From assembly GCF_003046585.1 (NCBI RefSeq), contig NZ_QAAE01000021.1, positions 1-50,256 on the forward strand: a stretch of 50,256 nucleotides of DNA, in the 5' to 3' direction. Each line of letters opens with the position of its first letter. Position 1 is the first letter of the stretch. This DNA comes from Nitrosomonas aestuarii. GTDB taxonomy: Bacteria > Pseudomonadota > Gammaproteobacteria > Burkholderiales > Nitrosomonadaceae. Of the stretch, positions 36,303 to 46,251 are shown in pieces. A program made the translations under genes and the position numbers. The notes beneath the pieces are model-generated. The model did no database searches and was not told where the DNA came from. It saw nothing but the letters and a program-made list of their open reading frames with translations.

Positions 36303-36983
36303 CTAATAGGCTGATACGGGAAATAATCCGCGTGAACGCCGTGCAGTTAGCCATCCGAACAATCCAATGCCAACCAGCGCAATGGTTGCCGGTATCGGCA
36401 CTACATTAGTAAGTTTTGGCGGGTGCGCAAACGGCGAAAGCACATTACCGAAGGCGTCACTGAGGATGATGTTTTCAGTTCTGAGCATTGAGTTTATTAT
36501 TCCGGCTCCCCCTGCTGTTGGTGCAAAAAGACCCACAGTTGCCAACGTAAAACTATCCCCTTGCAGATCTTCTAATAAAGGATTTAAAGGATCGGGGTTC
36601 AGCGGATCACAAAACACACAGGTAGCCGCATCAGCTTCCAATAAAGAGAGCACCCCGACATGAAAAATACCTGGCGTGATTACTGGCTGAGCAAGACTGA
36701 TAGCCTGACCCAATGATTCATCACCCAAGAACGTTCCTAATCCTGCCGGTGGGGCTGCAACAAACTGAAAAACATTCGGATCATACAAAAAATCCAGTTC
36801 CCAAGCGCCAAGCAAAGCATTTACGCCACCCGACTGAAGCCCTGATATTTTGATATCAATAAATACATTCCCCGGCGCATGTAACTTAGACTGCTGGTCA
36901 AGTGTGATAGAAATGGTTGCAAAAGCCTGAGTGGTCGCTGAGATTACAAAGCAAAACAAAAAAATTCGCAGTATTTTTTTCAT
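36303..36983 (-). CDS. PEP-CTERM surface protein with cohesin-like domain
   Basis: Protein of 226 residues. Signal peptide 1-22 (ending QAFAT). Residues about 25-180 have the cohesin-like pattern seen in many PEP-CTERM proteins: GNVFIDIKISGL, GAWELDFLYDPNVFQFV, a GDESLGQA segment, and LQGDSFTLATVGLFAPTAGG. Residues about 194-218 are the sorting signal: PIPATIALVG, a hydrophobic helix and ARRSR, a PIP variant of PEP. An exosortase would process it at the cell surface. It is first in a run whose later members carry dockerin-like modules, the natural partners of cohesins. No EpsH/XrtA gene is in the window. Confidence 0.87.
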   Translation of the reverse strand: MKKILRIFLFCFVISATTQAFATISITLDQQSKLHAPGNVFIDIKISGLQSGGVNALLGAWELDFLYDPNVFQFVAAPPAGLGTFLGDESLGQAISLAQPVITPGIFHVGVLSLLEADAATCVFCDPLNPDPLNPLLEDLQGDSFTLATVGLFAPTAGGAGIINSMLRTENIILSDAFGNVLSPFAHPPKLTNVVPIPATIALVGIGLFGWLTARRSRGLFPVSAY

Positions 36984-37525
36984 TTTTTTCTCCCCTTTAA
37001 TACGAATTTATAGATTAATCGGCGCAACATAGCTGGTTATCGCTTCTTGCCTCGTACGTTTTTCTTTACGTTACCCGATTAGTTAACAGGGTATCGTAAC
37101 CCTTAGGATACGAATATACGTATAAATACCTACATGAGAGTAGGGAATAAAAGATTTGAACAACTGATTTTTTCTTGACTCGAATAAAATTCGAGTCAAT
37201 CCAACGCATTAAGTGGGGTTATGCGTCAACAATACATGGATTGATATAAGCGGTATCATTGTTTGGCGCTCGATAAATAAATGAATCGCCTGCTTCAGAA
37301 ACGTATTTCAAAGGCCTGCCAATGTCACCACACTTGGCTTCACAAACTGAACTTCAACTATATAAACACCTGAAGAGCATGATTTTAAGAACCATTCCAT
37401 CCACAGCCCCAACGAATTTTGCACGTCAGTTAACTAATTATGCGATATGATGGTTGTCATGCACGCAACAGTTGCATCAAACCCAAATCAAAACAACAAA
37501 CATCAAAGAAACATCAGGATAAGAA
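36984..37525. other. Intergenic region between divergent PEP-CTERM and crcB genes
   Basis: About 540 bp, AT-rich, no gene. Holds both promoters, an 11-bp inverted repeat (37175-37199) and smaller partial palindromes around 37060-37120 (TACGAATATACGTA). No convincing sigma-54 site was found. Confidence 0.5.
37175..37199. promoter_or_regulatory. Perfect 11-bp inverted repeat, possible operator
   Basis: TTGACTCGAAT and ATTCGAGTCAA are separated by AAA. No T-run follows on either strand, so it is not a terminator. Its place between two divergent genes suits a dimeric regulator site. Confidence 0.45.
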
Positions 37526-37909
37526 TTGCTAAACACACTCGCTGCAGTCGGCACAGGCGGCGCTTTAGGAGCTATTTCGCGTTACAGCGTCAGTCTGGCT
37601 GCAACACATTGGATGGGACATGGTTTTCCATGGGGAACGTTGACCGTCAATATCACCGGGTCATTTTTGATGGGCATGTTAATCGCCGTATTCGCACATA
37701 TCTGGCACCCACCCGAAACCTGGCGACTGTTTTTTGTAACCGGCTTTCTCGGTGGATTTACCACATTTTCTACATTTTCGTTGGATATCGTCACGCTGTA
37801 CGAGCGTGGAGAAATGTTATCTGCGGGTTTTTATGGAATGGCTTCCGTTGTTCTGTCGATTAGCGCGTTATTTGCAGGTATGGCGTTGGTACGGTATGTA
37901 ACATCATAG
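37526..37909 (+). CDS. crcB: Fluoride channel CrcB/FluC
   Basis: Protein of 127 residues with four membrane helices. Signature blocks: GGALGAISRY near the N-terminus, PWGTLTVNITGSFLMG, and GFLGGFTTFSTFS with the two pore-lining Phe. It exports fluoride as a dual-topology dimer. The start is TTG: an in-frame TAA lies two codons upstream, AGGA precedes it, and starting there gives the full family length. No fluoride riboswitch could be picked out by eye upstream. It converges with prlC. Confidence 0.95.
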   Translation: MLNTLAAVGTGGALGAISRYSVSLAATHWMGHGFPWGTLTVNITGSFLMGMLIAVFAHIWHPPETWRLFFVTGFLGGFTTFSTFSLDIVTLYERGEMLSAGFYGMASVVLSISALFAGMALVRYVTS

Positions 37910-38023
37910 TAGTCGGCACACTTGCCGTAAATCATCAGGCTTTTACTACCCGTTTACACCCAATTCAACCGACAAAACCAGGGCCTGGTATCGGGTTGGA
38001 TATGGCATTCCCTGTAACGCCGA

Positions 38024-38059
38024 CAACTGAATGCCGGCGTGCAATCAGGCATTCAGTTG
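38024..38059. terminator. 12-bp inverted repeat between crcB and prlC
   Basis: CAACTGAATGCC and GGCATTCAGTTG form a perfect stem with a 12-nt loop. It lies between convergent genes, so it may serve both as a transcription or RNA-stability end. No T-run follows, so it is not a classic intrinsic terminator. Confidence 0.45.
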
Positions 38060-38089
38060 TGCTAACAGACCTGGAAATGGCCTGTATAA

Positions 38090-40216
38090 TCAGGCAGTCA
38101 TCCCATTATGACGCAACAAGGCGTCCATTTGCGGTTCGCGCCCGCGAAACGCGACAAATGAGTCCAGCGCCGGACGGCTGCCGCCCATGGCGAGGATTTC
38201 CTGTTTGAAACGCGAACCGGTATCAGCATCCATCACGCCTGCGGTACTGCTTGAGGCATTTTCTTCAAACAGGCCATAAGCGTCTGCCGATAAAACCTCC
38301 GCCCATTTGTAGCTGTAATAGCCAGCCGCGTAGCCGCCGCCAAAAATATGCGCAAAGCTGTTGGGAAAGCGATTATAGTCGGGCGGCATGATAACAGCGA
38401 CCTCATCACGCACTTCGTCGAGCAGCTGCAGCACTGTTTTGTCGCCATGCGGATCAAAGTCATAGTGCAGGTGCATATCAAACAAAGCAAATTCAATCTG
38501 ACGCACCATCTGCATGCCGCTCTGGAAATTCTTGGCAGCAAGCATTTTATCGAACAGCGTTCTGGGCAGGGATTCCTTGGCTTCGACATGCTCAGTCATT
38601 TCTGTAAGCACATCCCATTCCCAACAAAAATTTTCCATAAACTGACTGGGGAGTTCCACCGCATCCCATTCTACGCCATTGATACCGGAGACATTGAGAT
38701 CATCAATCTGGGTCAGCAGGTGGTGCAGCCCATGACCGAATTCGTGAAACAACACGATCACCTCATTATGGGTAAATAAAGCAGGCCTCGGTTTGCCTTT
38801 GATTTCCACCGGCGCTGAGAAATTACACGTCAGATAAGCAACGGGTATTTGTACAACGCTGCCGCCTTGCTCACAGCCAATGCGCCGACGCGAAATAGCG
38901 CCATCCATCCATGCGCCGCCGCGTTTGGTCGAACGTGCATACAAATCAACATAAAACCGCCCGATCAATGCACCACTGGCATCAAAAATATCGAATAGCT
39001 TAACATCCGGATGCCAGTATTGAATTTGATGTTCGAGTTCAATGGAGTCAGCTGGAACAATGGAGATATGATAAAGCTTTTCAACCAGTTTAAACATGCC
39101 CGGCAAAACTTTATTCTCAGGAAAATACTGTTTAACTTCCTGGTCCGAAAAGGCATAACGCGCCTGCCTCAGTTTTTCACTGGCATAAGGAATATCCCAG
39201 GCTTCGAGTTTCGGCAGATTCAGCTGTTCGGTGGCAAATTGCTGTAATTCCTGCAAATCCTTTTGTGCGTAAGGTTTGGCTTTAGCGGCCAGTTCCCTGA
39301 GAAAATCAAGTACTTGTTGTGGCGATGATGCCATTTTGGTAGCCAATGAAATTTCTGCATAATTTTTATAACCCAGCAATTTTGCCTCTTCTTCACGCAG
39401 TTCGAGTATTTTATTGATCAGGGGCATATTATCCCAGTTTTTTTGGCCGCTCTTATCATCTGCCGCATTGTACTCACTCGCACGGGTATAGAACGCATGG
39501 TACATTTTTTCGCGCAAAGTGCGATTATCGGCATACTGTTGCACGGGCAAATAAGACGGCATATGCAGTGTAAATTTCCAGCCATGCTTGCCATCTTTCT
39601 CGGCCAGTTGCTGAGCAGTATGTAAGACATCTTCCGGAATGCCCGAGACTTCTTCGGCATTCTCAATCAATAATGAAAAGGCATTGGTTGCATCCAGTAA
39701 ATTATCATTAAATTTTGATGCGTGTTCTGACAAAGCTTCCTGAATCTTGAGAAAACGCTGTTTTTTTTCCGGCGGCAGTTCAGCTCCCCCCAGGCGAAAA
39801 TCCCTGAGTTCATTATCAACAATTTTCTTTCGCGCCGAACTAAGCGTTTCATACTCGGTACTTGCGCGCAATTGTTTAAATTTCTCGAACAATTTTTGAT
39901 CCTGCGAGAGTTCGGCATAAAACTGGGTTATCAGTGGCAGGTTTTGATTATAGATTTCGCGCAATTCCGGCGTATTCATGACAGCATTCAAATGTGATAC
40001 CTGCCCCCATGCCCGTGACATGCGTTCGTTAGCATCCACCATAGGCTGCACAAATGATTGCCAGGTCGGCGTTTGCGGATCATGACGAATGTTATCGATA
40101 GTTGCCTTGTTTTCATTAAGCAATGTTTCAATTGCAGGCGTAATATGTGCAGCATTTATCTCTGAAAAACGCGGCAGCCCTGAAAAGTCTAGTAATGGAT
40201 TTGATGGTGTATTCAT
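38090..40216 (-). CDS. prlC: Oligopeptidase A (M3 family)
   Basis: Protein of 708 residues, normal for cytosolic OpdA/PrlC. The zinc motif H491-E-F-G-H495 lies in VLFHEFGHGLHH, with the third ligand in the following GINGVEWDAVELPSQFMENF. Other blocks are NPLLDFSGLPRF at the N-terminus and AHIFGGGYAAGYYSY near the C-terminus. It degrades peptides, including signal-peptide remnants. It starts 26 bp after pyrC' and is likely the last gene of that operon. Confidence 0.97.
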   Translation of the reverse strand: MNTPSNPLLDFSGLPRFSEINAAHITPAIETLLNENKATIDNIRHDPQTPTWQSFVQPMVDANERMSRAWGQVSHLNAVMNTPELREIYNQNLPLITQFYAELSQDQKLFEKFKQLRASTEYETLSSARKKIVDNELRDFRLGGAELPPEKKQRFLKIQEALSEHASKFNDNLLDATNAFSLLIENAEEVSGIPEDVLHTAQQLAEKDGKHGWKFTLHMPSYLPVQQYADNRTLREKMYHAFYTRASEYNAADDKSGQKNWDNMPLINKILELREEEAKLLGYKNYAEISLATKMASSPQQVLDFLRELAAKAKPYAQKDLQELQQFATEQLNLPKLEAWDIPYASEKLRQARYAFSDQEVKQYFPENKVLPGMFKLVEKLYHISIVPADSIELEHQIQYWHPDVKLFDIFDASGALIGRFYVDLYARSTKRGGAWMDGAISRRRIGCEQGGSVVQIPVAYLTCNFSAPVEIKGKPRPALFTHNEVIVLFHEFGHGLHHLLTQIDDLNVSGINGVEWDAVELPSQFMENFCWEWDVLTEMTEHVEAKESLPRTLFDKMLAAKNFQSGMQMVRQIEFALFDMHLHYDFDPHGDKTVLQLLDEVRDEVAVIMPPDYNRFPNSFAHIFGGGYAAGYYSYKWAEVLSADAYGLFEENASSSTAGVMDADTGSRFKQEILAMGGSRPALDSFVAFRGREPQMDALLRHNGMTA

Positions 40217-40242
40217 AAGTTGGAAATTAAGTTTCGTTAACG

Positions 40243-41517
40243 TTAAGATTCGTAGACGATTTTACCATTGATTAATGTATATCTTACTTTCCCGGGTACT
40301 TCCATACCCAGAAAAGGCGTATTCTTTCCCTGACTCAACAGCGCGGGTGAAGTTACCTTCCAATAAATATCAGGGTCGAAAATGCAAATATCCGCAGCTG
40401 CTCCTGGTGACAAGTGCCCTGCATCAATGCCCAAAACTTTTGCCGGTTTAGAAGTGATTCCGGCCAACACTTTAACAAGCGGCTGTTTCATTTCCATGCC
40501 ATATTTTAAAGTGAGTGACAGCAACAATTCCACCCCTGTAGCACCGATCTCCGCCTGACCAAAAGGCAGTAGTTTAGCGTCTTCATCAACAGGCGCATGA
40601 TCGGAACAAATCGCATCAATTGTACCGTCCAGCAAGCCGCTGCGTAATGCATCACGATCACTGATACTTCTCAATGGCGGCATGATGTGGCAATTGGAAT
40701 CAAAAAACCCAATGTCCATATCCGACATATGAATATGGTTCATTGACACATCGCATGTCATCGACAAACCCTGCTGTCTGGCCGTACGCACCATTGCCAG
40801 TCCTTTAGCACTGGATATCCGGCACAAATGTATATGCACATCAACTTCATTCGCCAATAAAATAATATTGGATATAGCGATGGTTTCCGCACAGACCGGT
40901 ATCGCCGGCAGCCCCAGCCGGGTCGCCACTTCACCATCATGCGCCACGCCATCATATGCCAGATTCTTATCCTGAGGACTGAGCCAGACACTGAAACCAT
41001 ATGTCGATGCATATTGCATCGCCTGCATTAAAATTCTTAAATTGCCAAGAAGCCCATTGGGCTGTCCGAAAACAATGCACCCGGCGTCACGCAGCTCAGC
41101 CATCTCAGTTAAATGCTCCCCATGCAAGCCTTGTGTCAGCGCACCTATTGGATACACATTTGCCTGATTCAGGTTTCGGGCACGATGCTTCACCATCTCC
41201 ACCAAACCAGGTTCATCAAGCGGCGGATCGGTATCCGGTGGACAGGCAAAGCTGGTAACGCCGCCCGCTACGGCAGCATTCATCTCAGATTCAAGTGTAG
41301 CCATATATTCCAGACCTGGTTCACGCAGTCGTACCGACAAATCAACCAAACCCGGGCAAACCACTAAGTTGCTGGCATCCAGCACATGGTCGATTCGAAA
41401 AACATCCGGTTTATCGCCGATGGCAAGAATTTTACCGCCGGCAATATAAATATCCTGGATCACATCCAGCTCATTTTTCGGATCAATCAAACGCCCATTT
41501 TTAATATAAATATTCAT
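40243..41517 (-). CDS. pyrC: Dihydroorotase-like PyrC' (probably inactive ATCase subunit)
   Basis: Protein of 424 residues of the class I dihydroorotase family (PLVDLSVRLREPG region, GGVTSFACPPDTDP, DAICSDHAPVDEDAK, GATGVELLLSL). Active enzymes have H-x-H after VDL to bind zinc; here it is S61-V-R63, so both His are missing. Such PyrC' proteins (pyrX in Pseudomonas) are non-catalytic partners that stabilise aspartate carbamoyltransferase. It follows pyrB by 25 bp on the same strand, which supports this. A true dihydroorotase must be elsewhere in the genome. Confidence 0.94.
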   Translation of the reverse strand: MNIYIKNGRLIDPKNELDVIQDIYIAGGKILAIGDKPDVFRIDHVLDASNLVVCPGLVDLSVRLREPGLEYMATLESEMNAAVAGGVTSFACPPDTDPPLDEPGLVEMVKHRARNLNQANVYPIGALTQGLHGEHLTEMAELRDAGCIVFGQPNGLLGNLRILMQAMQYASTYGFSVWLSPQDKNLAYDGVAHDGEVATRLGLPAIPVCAETIAISNIILLANEVDVHIHLCRISSAKGLAMVRTARQQGLSMTCDVSMNHIHMSDMDIGFFDSNCHIMPPLRSISDRDALRSGLLDGTIDAICSDHAPVDEDAKLLPFGQAEIGATGVELLLSLTLKYGMEMKQPLVKVLAGITSKPAKVLGIDAGHLSPGAAADICIFDPDIYWKVTSPALLSQGKNTPFLGMEVPGKVRYTLINGKIVYES

Positions 41518-41542
41518 ACGCTTTGCGCCATCTGCGCCGCTG

Positions 41543-42502
41543 CTAAACCTGATGACCCGCGAGTATAGACATCACCGCCATACGCACTGCGATTCCAAAT
41601 GTCACTTGCGGCAAAATAACCGATTGATGACCGTCGGCCACCGATGAATCAATTTCCACGCCACGATTCATGGGCCCCGGATGCATAACAATGGCATCCG
41701 GCCTGGCCAGCAATAATTTCTCCGGCGTCAGTCCATAGTACTTGAAGTATTCTTCTGAACTCGGCAGATGCGCGCCTTGCATGCGCTCTTTTTGCAAACG
41801 TAACATCACCAACACATCAACATCCTTCAGCCCTTCATTCATATCATGAAAAACATGCACCCCTAAACGCTCCACCTTACTCGGCAACAAGGTTTTTGGT
41901 GCAATAACGCGTACTTCGGGCACCCCCAGCGTAGTCAGCGCATGAATCTGGGAACGTGCGACTCTTGAGTGCATGATATCGCCAATAATGGCAACCCGTA
42001 AGTTATGAAATTGCTGCTTATAACGACGAATAGTGAACATATCCAACAAAGCCTGCGTCGGATGCGCATGGCGACCATCCCCGGCATTAATGACATGAAT
42101 GCCCGGACGTACATGTTTTGCAATCAGATGTGCGGCGCCACTTTGCGCATGCCGAACTATCAGCATATCTGCATTCATTGCCGAAAGATTATCAACTGTA
42201 TCCAGTAGAGTTTCGCCCTTGGATTGAGCGGAAACGGCAATATTCAGATTGAAAACATCCGCAGACAAGCGTTTTGCAGCAATCTCAAAAGTTGTTCGGG
42301 TGCGCGTACTCGGTTCAAAAAAGAGATTGAATATAGACTTACCCCGGAGCAGCGGTACTATTTTAACGTCACGTTCGGTGACGCCCACGAATGACTCCGC
42401 GGTATCCAGTATCTGCAGTAAAATCGCCGCAGGCAGACCTTCCATTGTCAACAAATGCTGTAAAACACGATTTTTATCCAATTGCGGATTTCTATTGATC
42501 AT
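41543..42502 (-). CDS. pyrB: Aspartate carbamoyltransferase catalytic subunit
   Basis: Protein of 319 residues. It makes carbamoyl-aspartate in pyrimidine synthesis. The carbamoyl-phosphate site [12 protein letters not shown] has S65-T-R-T-R69; [14 protein letters not shown] and [14 protein letters not shown] are also intact. It overlaps pyrR by the ATGA at 42502-42499, showing translational coupling. Its partner is probably the inactive PyrC' encoded next, in place of a PyrI regulatory chain. Confidence 0.98.
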   Translation of the reverse strand: MINRNPQLDKNRVLQHLLTMEGLPAAILLQILDTAESFVGVTERDVKIVPLLRGKSIFNLFFEPSTRTRTTFEIAAKRLSADVFNLNIAVSAQSKGETLLDTVDNLSAMNADMLIVRHAQSGAAHLIAKHVRPGIHVINAGDGRHAHPTQALLDMFTIRRYKQQFHNLRVAIIGDIMHSRVARSQIHALTTLGVPEVRVIAPKTLLPSKVERLGVHVFHDMNEGLKDVDVLVMLRLQKERMQGAHLPSSEEYFKYYGLTPEKLLLARPDAIVMHPGPMNRGVEIDSSVADGHQSVILPQVTFGIAVRMAVMSILAGHQV

Positions 42503-43056
42503 GCCGACAAGCCTTCCTCATCGTTTTCGGCACCCTTCTTATTCTTCAGGCTCAGCTTAAATTTCCCGTCATCATCCCGATTGAAGGCCAGTATTTTTTC
42601 TTTGGGTAACTGCAACTGCGCGCCGATATATTGCGCACAAATCGGTAACTCTCTGTCGCCTCGGTCCACCAGGGTAGCCAAACTGATCGAAGCCGGTCTG
42701 CCGTAATCAAACAATTCATTAATAGCTGCCCGAATAGTGCGCCCGGTCTGCAATACATCGTCAACCAGCAGAATATGTGCGCCATCCACAGTAAAAGGAA
42801 TTTCAGAGGGCTTCACCTGTGCATGCAAGCCAATCTTATCGAAATCATCACGATAAAAGGACACACTGAGGATACCCAGTGGCTCCATGTGCTGAGATGT
42901 TGACAGTACTTGATACAGGCGCTCAGCCAGCCACACCCCACCGGTATGAATACCCACCACAGCAAATTGCTTATCGCTCTCTGCTTGAATTTTGTTAACC
43001 AGCTGTTCGAATAAGATTTCTGCGTCAGGCAGTGAAATATTACACATTTTGTTCAT
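42499..43056 (-). CDS. pyrR: Bifunctional pyrimidine regulator PyrR / uracil phosphoribosyltransferase
   Basis: Protein of about 185 residues from the ATG at 43056 (the open frame also has TTG at 43059). The PRPP motif is [18 protein letters not shown]. Other family blocks are [13 protein letters not shown] and SFYRDDFDK. In Gram-positives PyrR binds pyr mRNA; in Proteobacteria its regulatory role is less clear. A C-terminal extension rich in Lys/Asp/Glu is unusual. It overlaps ruvX by about 17 bp and pyrB by 4 bp. Confidence 0.95.
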   Translation of the reverse strand: MNKMCNISLPDAEILFEQLVNKIQAESDKQFAVVGIHTGGVWLAERLYQVLSTSQHMEPLGILSVSFYRDDFDKIGLHAQVKPSEIPFTVDGAHILLVDDVLQTGRTIRAAINELFDYGRPASISLATLVDRGDRELPICAQYIGAQLQLPKEKILAFNRDDDGKFKLSLKNKKGAENDEEGLSA

Positions 43057-43528
43057 CAAAAAAAGACTGGAGTATATGTTGTGCCGCGATCTGATCCAAG
43101 AATTGTTTCTGTTTTTTTCCCGCTACACCCGCTTGCCGTAATGCTGCACTGGCCGTTTGGGACGTATAGCGCTCATCCACAAGGCATACTTTGATATTAA
43201 ATCGCCCGGTCAGACGCCGTGCAAAACGTTGGCTCAACCGCGTCATTTCATGTTCAGAACCATCCGCATGATAAGGCAATCCGACAATCAGCAGCACCGG
43301 ATTCCAGTTCGCTATCAGTTCCTGAATAATTGAAAAACGCTGATCGGTTTTCTCGCTATGAATTGTTGTCAGCGGATGCGCCAGATTCATTACGGTATCG
43401 CCCACCGCAACGCCAATGCGTTTTTTACCAAAGTCAAAAGCCAGCACAGTGCCCTGGATTGAGAAACCTGTCGATTGATTCTCTGTTGACATATTAGCTT
43501 GTTGGCAGGCTAGCGACTGATTCTCCAT
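43040..43528 (-). CDS. ruvX: Putative Holliday junction resolvase / 16S pre-rRNA nuclease
   Basis: Protein of 162 residues (YqgF family). The RNase H-like fold is shown by LAFDFGKKRIGVAVGD, IVGLPYHADGSE and VDERYTSQTA, with acidic residues in the first and third blocks. The domain starts about 26 residues in, so the gene may begin at ATG 43528 or at 43492. It probably matures the 5' end of 16S rRNA. It is in the same run as yqgE and pyrR. Confidence 0.96.
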   Translation of the reverse strand: MENQSLACQQANMSTENQSTGFSIQGTVLAFDFGKKRIGVAVGDTVMNLAHPLTTIHSEKTDQRFSIIQELIANWNPVLLIVGLPYHADGSEHEMTRLSQRFARRLTGRFNIKVCLVDERYTSQTASAALRQAGVAGKKQKQFLDQIAAQHILQSFFDEQNV

Positions 43529-43560
43529 CCTGCTGCATTCTTGCGTAGCTCAACTGTCTG

Positions 43561-44121
43561 TCAAGCATGTCCGATATCGTTGGACAAACGCGTGAAATCA
43601 ACGCCAAGCAATTCCATTGCAGCCTGCAGCCTTGCTTCCGATGGCAAATCGAAAATAACTTCCAAAGAAGCAGGTACAGACAACCACGCATTCTGCGCCA
43701 TTTCATGCTCAATCTGTCCGGCCGCCCACCCTGCGTAGCCTAAGGCAACCAGAATCTGATCCGGTCCTTCTGCATTGGCAATCGCCTTGAGTATATCGAG
43801 TGAAGTAGTGAGTCCCAATTTCTGATTTATCGTCAACGTGGATTGCCAATTGCCTATTGGCTGATGTAACACAAAACCACAATCGAGCTGAACCGGACCG
43901 CCAAAAAGAACTGCTGATTCATTGCCTAATGATTCTTTTGATGCGATACCAAGCTGCTTAAACAAGCCGGCCAGCGATAAGTCCATAGGCCGGTTGATCA
44001 CCAGCCCTAATGCACCCTGTTCATTATGCTCGCATATATAGGTAACCGTTTTGGAAAAAAATGAATTCTCCATTGCTGGCATAGCGATCAAAAAATGATG
44101 CGTTAAATTGATATTTTCCAT
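43561..44121 (-). CDS. yqgE: YqgE/AlgH family protein
   Basis: Protein of 186 residues, family length. Blocks [45 protein letters not shown] and [14 protein letters not shown] are diagnostic. Function unknown; it is usually encoded next to ruvX, as here (32-bp gap). Confidence 0.97.
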   Translation of the reverse strand: MENINLTHHFLIAMPAMENSFFSKTVTYICEHNEQGALGLVINRPMDLSLAGLFKQLGIASKESLGNESAVLFGGPVQLDCGFVLHQPIGNWQSTLTINQKLGLTTSLDILKAIANAEGPDQILVALGYAGWAAGQIEHEMAQNAWLSVPASLEVIFDLPSEARLQAAMELLGVDFTRLSNDIGHA

Positions 44122-44196
44122 GGCGAATTCAGCTTCCCGTTGTTATATGAAACGCAACCTGTATCGCATGTTTACATGCAATACATGTCTATGTAA

Positions 44197-44823
44197 TCAA
44201 ATCCAATAAGCTGTTTGAGTCATTACCTTGGAGCTTAGTTTCATGGCAAACTTGACTGGCAGCGGTAATTCAGCCCCGCCATGCGATAATGCCATCGTTG
44301 CATGAGAGGCTTCATCAATATGCATCTGTGAAACAATGGCTCTGCTTTTTCCATCATTTTGCGGCAAACGCAGCAAGTGACCGGATAGATGGTCACCCAC
44401 CTGTTTCTCGGTCTCAGCCAGAAAACCCAAATTCCATTTGTCACCCATTACGCCGGCGAGCATGCCAATTACAAAAGAACCACCATACCATACTGGATTC
44501 AATAAGCTTTTACGCCCCCCCAACTCCTCTATACGTCGTTCAGTCCATGCCAGATGTTCGGTTTCCTCGCGGGCTGCCTGTATGAGTGTTTGTTGCACCA
44601 TTTCATTGCGTGCAGTCAAACTCTGTCCCTGGTATAGCGCCTGTGCGCAGACTTCACCTACGTGATTGATACGCATGAGCGCCGCTGATAAATCCTTTTC
44701 GGGCACGGTCAAATCGGTTTCCGGCAGATCGCTGCCTGGCACAGGCCTGACCGTATGCGCCGGTGTTAACAGCGTACGTAAGGCACCATCAAAACCGATG
44801 ATTATTTTATCAATATTAATCAT
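44197..44823 (-). CDS. coq7: Demethoxyubiquinone hydroxylase Coq7
   Basis: Protein of 208 residues. Di-iron ligands are in [18 protein letters not shown] (E, with HVGE), [13 protein letters not shown] (ExxH), and near the C-terminus MHIDEASHA (ExxxH). It performs the last hydroxylation of ubiquinone synthesis in the membrane. An AAGAAG lies before the ATG. It is between glcF and yqgE on the same strand (57 and 75 bp gaps). Confidence 0.96.
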   Translation of the reverse strand: MINIDKIIIGFDGALRTLLTPAHTVRPVPGSDLPETDLTVPEKDLSAALMRINHVGEVCAQALYQGQSLTARNEMVQQTLIQAAREETEHLAWTERRIEELGGRKSLLNPVWYGGSFVIGMLAGVMGDKWNLGFLAETEKQVGDHLSGHLLRLPQNDGKSRAIVSQMHIDEASHATMALSHGGAELPLPVKFAMKLSSKVMTQTAYWI

Positions 44824-44880
44824 AGTCTTCTTATATGAATAGTAAAAAAATGAACCATACTCGCAATTTTATTTCAATGT

Positions 44881-46251
44881 TCATGGCATACCCATTTGCC
44901 GCGCCAGCAATGTAACCGGATGCAAGACTTCTATATCAGAATCGATTTCACGTAATTTACCAGCGATATGCATTGAACAGCCCACATTTGAGGTTAGCAA
45001 CAATTGTGCACCACTTTGGATAATTGCGTTAATTTTATTATCTAGCAACCTGCCTGCTAACTCCGGTTGTTGAATAAAATATATACCTGCAGCGCCACAA
45101 CATTGATCATTATCCGCCAAAAAAACCACCTGTGCATCCGGAATATATTGTATCAGCTGATAAGGATAATCCTGATCACCCAATACATTTCGTAAACTGC
45201 AGGGATCCTGCACGGCTATTTTTTTTGCTAGCGGCCGAATGGATATTTGGTCCCAGCCTTCAGCACCGACCAGAAATTTACTGATATCCATCACACTTGG
45301 CTGCTTTATCTGATCTTCCTTCAGTTTCTTTTTGGCCTCACATCTATCGAATTCGCTCAATTGCACACAACAACCGGAAGCTGTACATCCAACGCGATTC
45401 AAACCCAGCTCACCAAAAGCCTGTTGATTGCTTTTCATCATCCGCACAGCTGTTTGAGCATCGCCGGCGTGTTGATGCAACGCGCCGCAACAGGTTTGCT
45501 TTTCTGGTATATACACGCTGTAACCAAGCCGATTTAACACAAAAATACTGGCATTCAATGTTGCCGTGTCCGTTAACCGCGCAACACACCCCAGAAACAA
45601 GCCGATCCTTCCTTTTTCTTCTCCAACTGCCGGATAAAAACTTCGCCAGGTATGTGAAAAAAACATTTTTCTATGACTGCCCGCATAGGGAAATACGACC
45701 GGCGGCAATTGCATCACCATTTTATCCATTCCGGATTGCTTCCAGAAACTGAATTTTTGCAGCCATGGCAATGAATTCAGCCATCGCAACAATCGCAACA
45801 TGCCGCTTTTCTGAAACAAATAAAGCAACCAGCGCAATCGGTCCAGTCGCGCCGGTTGAACAACCAACGCTTCCAGCAATTGCGAAAGAAACCGTTGTCG
45901 CTGTGTTAATTTTTCAGCCCCTGTTTCATCCCGGCATGACTCAGATTCACGGATCATTTTGCGTGTCTCATCAATCAGTAATCCATACGCCACATTATTC
46001 GGGCACACAGATTCACAGGCACGACAAGTCAGACAGCGGTCCATGTGCTCAATGAATTTCTCATTCGAAGGAATACGGCCATTAACAACGCCACTCATCA
46101 AGGCAATACGCCCGCGCGGAGAATCCGCTTCGGATTTCAATAAACGATAGGTCGGACAGTGCGGCAAACACAACCCGCACGAAACGCAGCGATTGGTTTC
46201 TTCAATAAGAAATTTTTTTGAATACCCGGATGATGAACGATCAGATCCCAC
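44881..46251 (-). CDS. glcF: Glycolate oxidase iron-sulfur subunit-like protein
   Basis: Protein of 456 residues. Two ferredoxin clusters: CVSCGLCLPHCP (Cys22, 25, 28, 32) and CLTCRACESVCP. Two CCG domains follow, with CCGALHQHAGD and CCGAAGIYF. This is the GlcF layout, giving electrons from a GlcD-type flavoprotein to quinone. No glcD/glcE is in the window, so the partner must be elsewhere, or it may serve a related lactate or glycolate system. Confidence 0.88.
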   Translation of the reverse strand: MGSDRSSSGYSKKFLIEETNRCVSCGLCLPHCPTYRLLKSEADSPRGRIALMSGVVNGRIPSNEKFIEHMDRCLTCRACESVCPNNVAYGLLIDETRKMIRESESCRDETGAEKLTQRQRFLSQLLEALVVQPARLDRLRWLLYLFQKSGMLRLLRWLNSLPWLQKFSFWKQSGMDKMVMQLPPVVFPYAGSHRKMFFSHTWRSFYPAVGEEKGRIGLFLGCVARLTDTATLNASIFVLNRLGYSVYIPEKQTCCGALHQHAGDAQTAVRMMKSNQQAFGELGLNRVGCTASGCCVQLSEFDRCEAKKKLKEDQIKQPSVMDISKFLVGAEGWDQISIRPLAKKIAVQDPCSLRNVLGDQDYPYQLIQYIPDAQVVFLADNDQCCGAAGIYFIQQPELAGRLLDNKINAIIQSGAQLLLTSNVGCSMHIAGKLREIDSDIEVLHPVTLLARQMGMP

